From contig JASGCG010000091.1 in assembly GCA_030054235.1 (NCBI GenBank), positions 1 to 6,751 on the forward strand: a DNA stretch of 6,751 bases, written 5' to 3'. Each line of letters starts with the position of its first letter. Positions within the stretch are counted from its first letter, which is position 1. Below, one piece after another: positions 5,013 to 6,751 of this stretch. This DNA is from Bacteroidia bacterium. Its GTDB lineage: Bacteria > Planctomycetota > Phycisphaerae > Phycisphaerales > SM1A02. The notes beneath the pieces are model-generated. The model was not told the origin of the DNA. It saw only the letters and a program-made list of their open reading frames with translations, and made no database searches. Position numbers and translations under genes: made by a program.

Positions 5013-6751
5013 TCATTCGCCCGACGCATCGATCAGGTCGGCGACGGTGTCGAGGAGCGTCCGATCGTGGAACGCGCCCTTGGTCAGGTACGCCGTCGCG
5101 CCTGCTTCGAGCCCCGCGAGCCGGTCCTCCTCGCGGTCCTTGTACGAGACCATCACGATCGGCAGGTGCGAGAGCCTGCGATCCGCGCGGATGCGCCGCA
5201 CGAGCTCGAGACCGTTCATGCGCGGCATGTCCACGTCACTGAGCACGAGGTCGTACCGCTCCCGTTGCAGGGCATTCCAGCCATCGAGCCCATCGACCGC
5301 GACATCCACCTGGTAGCCGGCGCGGGTGAGCATCTGCCGCTCGACTTCACGCACCGTGAGCGAGTCCTCGACGACGAGCACGCGGTGCACGCGCCGCCGC
5401 GCATCCTCGCTGCCGGCTGCAGCGCCGCGCAGCGTGCCCTCGTCGAGCCGGCGTGCAGCATCGATCGCCATCGCATCGGCATCGAGGATCAGCACCAGCT
5501 CGCCGCTCTGGCGCACGCTCGCGCTGGAGACGTGGGGCACGGTGCCGAGCCGCTCGTCGAGCGGCTGCACCACCACGTCTTCCTCGCCGAGGAATCCATC
5601 CACGATCACGCCGAGCGTGCGCTGGCGGGTGCGAAGGCTCACCACCGCCAGGGCGCCACGTTCGGCATCGCCCGGGATGCCGAGCAGCTCATCGCCGCGC
5701 ACGAGCCCGATGACCTCGTCGTTCACGCGCGCCGCCAAGCGGCCTTCGACATGCTCGAGCGTGTGGTGATCGAGCCGATCGATGCGCTCCATGCGTGCAA
5801 GCGGCATGGCATATGGCTCGCCGGCGATCGACACGATCGCTGCACGAAGCACGCTGAGCGTGACCGGCAGCCGCATGCGGAAGGTCGTGCCGCGACCGAG
5901 CTCGGTCTGCACCTCGACGCTGCCGCCGACCTCGTGCACGGTCGTCTGCACGACGTCGAGCCCGACGCCGCGGCCCGAGAGATCGGTGACTGCCTTCGCC
6001 GTGCTGAAGCCGGGAAGGAAGAGGAAGTCGGTGAGCTCGCGGTCGCTCATGCGTGCCACGAGTTCGGGCGTGCTCAGGTTGCGTTCGACGATCTTCGTGC
6101 GCAGCCGGGCGAGGTCGATCCCGCGGCCGTCGTCGGCGACGTCGACCACGAGCATGCCGGCCTGGTGCACGGCCGCGACCCGCAGCGTGGCCTGCGCGCG
6201 CTTGCCGCTGGCTGCGCGCTCTGCGCGCGATTCGATGCCGTGGTCGAGCGCGTTGCGCACGAGGTGCGTCAGGGGCGCCTCGAGCTTGCGCAGGATGTCG
6301 CGGTCCACGCTCACCGACTGGCCCTCGAGCCGTGCTGTCGCATCCTTGTCGAGCGAGCGGGCAAGGTCACGCACCGTGCGCGGGATCGTCAGGCAGGCAT
6401 CGCCGAACGGGCGCATGCGGCAATCGATCGCCTCGTGGTGCAGCGTGGTGCTGAGTTCCTCGGTTCGGCGCAGGTGCGCCTGCAGGTCGGCTTCGAGCAG
6501 CGCGACCTCGCCGCGGATCGCGGCGTGTGCCTGTTCAAGATCAAGGTCGCTCACGTCCTGCCGCTGTCGCCGGCGATCGAACAGATCCTCGAGCGCGCGT
6601 TCGCGCGTGCGGATCGCGCGCAGTCGTGCCTGCATGGCGTCGAGCCGTCGGGCCTCGACCATGCCCTCGCCCGAAAGCCGCATGAGTCGATCGAGGTTGC
6701 GCGAGCGCACCATGACGCTGGTTTCACCGGCGGCAGGCTTGGTCGATGTCG
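5013..6751 (-). CDS. cheA: CheA/WspE-type hybrid histidine kinase with C-terminal receiver (5' end beyond the window)
   Basis: Core kinase of a chemosensory complex, expected to phosphorylate the CheB receiver and the receiver-phosphatase. The frame is open to the right edge, and sequence upstream of the ATG at 6713 is in frame and continues smoothly, so the protein is cut by the window. The missing N-terminus should hold the Hpt domain with the phosphorylated His. Counting from ATG 6713: a dimerisation domain (about 1-95); an ATP-binding domain with N-box HLVRNALDHGIE (150-161), DDGRGID (194-200), FLFLPGF (230-236) and GRGVGLDVV (247-255); a CheW-like domain (about 285-415); and a receiver (about 443-562) with E449/D450, phospho-acceptor D493 in LSDVDMPRMNG and K545. 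The blocks LEAPLTHLVRNALDHGIES, VDMPRMNGLELVRRIR and VSYKDREEDR match WspE as I recall it. The stop lies 21 bases before the cheB GTG. The C-terminal receiver may be a phosphate sink or an added regulatory site. Confidence 0.95.
   Translation of the reverse strand, partial: TSTKPAAGETSVMVRSRNLDRLMRLSGEGMVEARRLDAMQARLRAIRTRERALEDLFDRRRQRQDVSDLDLEQAHAAIRGEVALLEADLQAHLRRTEELSTTLHHEAIDCRMRPFGDACLTIPRTVRDLARSLDKDATARLEGQSVSVDRDILRKLEAPLTHLVRNALDHGIESRAERAASGKRAQATLRVAAVHQAGMLVVDVADDGRGIDLARLRTKIVERNLSTPELVARMSDRELTDFLFLPGFSTAKAVTDLSGRGVGLDVVQTTVHEVGGSVEVQTELGRGTTFRMRLPVTLSVLRAAIVSIAGEPYAMPLARMERIDRLDHHTLEHVEGRLAARVNDEVIGLVRGDELLGIPGDAERGALAVVSLRTRQRTLGVIVDGFLGEEDVVVQPLDERLGTVPHVSSASVRQSGELVLILDADAMAIDAARRLDEGTLRGAAAGSEDARRRVHRVLVVEDSLTVREVERQMLTRAGYQVDVAVDGLDGWNALQRERYDLVLSDVDMPRMNGLELVRRIRADRRLSHLPIVMVSYKDREEDRLAGLEAGATAYLTKGAFHDRTLLDTVADLIDASGE

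Noticed and set aside
1..6751. Frequent GATC/CGATCG strings across the window, considered as a methylation or repeat signal
   Set aside because: They fall mostly within codons for Asp and Ile (GAT, ATC) and Arg in GC-rich genes and show no regular spacing, so codon and amino-acid use explains them.

Overview
The window is GC-rich bacterial DNA, well above 60 % G+C by eye, and densely coded. It carries one plus-strand gene at the left and a tight run of five minus-strand genes filling the rest. Nothing names the organism. High GC, a Tat-exported phosphoesterase and a SpoIIE-type phosphatase response regulator would fit an environmental lineage such as Planctomycetota (Phycisphaerae) or a proteobacterium, but this is a low-confidence guess. 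I see no mobile element, tRNA, rRNA or CRISPR array.

Layout. At 43-780 (+) is a small voltage-sensor potassium channel. A 76-base convergent intergenic region (781-856) holds two GC-rich hairpins. Reading leftward from the right edge on the minus strand are: a CheA-type hybrid kinase with a C-terminal receiver (5013 to beyond 6751, N-terminus outside the window); a CheB-type receiver-methylesterase (3990-4991, GTG start); a receiver fused to a SpoIIE/PP2C phosphatase (2836-3993); a DUF72 protein (1819-2832); and a Tat-exported calcineurin-like phosphoesterase (857-1822). The junctions are a 21-base gap, an ATGA overlap, a 3-base gap and an ATGA overlap, so all five are probably one translationally coupled operon.

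How they work together. The first three genes look like the end of a Wsp-type chemosensory pathway, in the same order as wspE-wspF-wspR of Pseudomonas. The kinase resembles WspE, the methylesterase resembles WspF, and the third protein has a receiver very like that of WspR. WspR ends in a GGDEF diguanylate cyclase. Here the receiver is joined to a PP2C-type serine/threonine phosphatase. The pathway therefore probably ends in dephosphorylation of a protein, most likely a STAS anti-anti-sigma-like partner not seen here, instead of c-di-GMP synthesis. This swap is the main item of interest. The family comparisons are from memory, not computed alignments. The receptor, CheW and CheR genes are expected beyond the right edge. 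The roles of the two coupled downstream genes, DUF72 and the exported phosphoesterase, are unknown.
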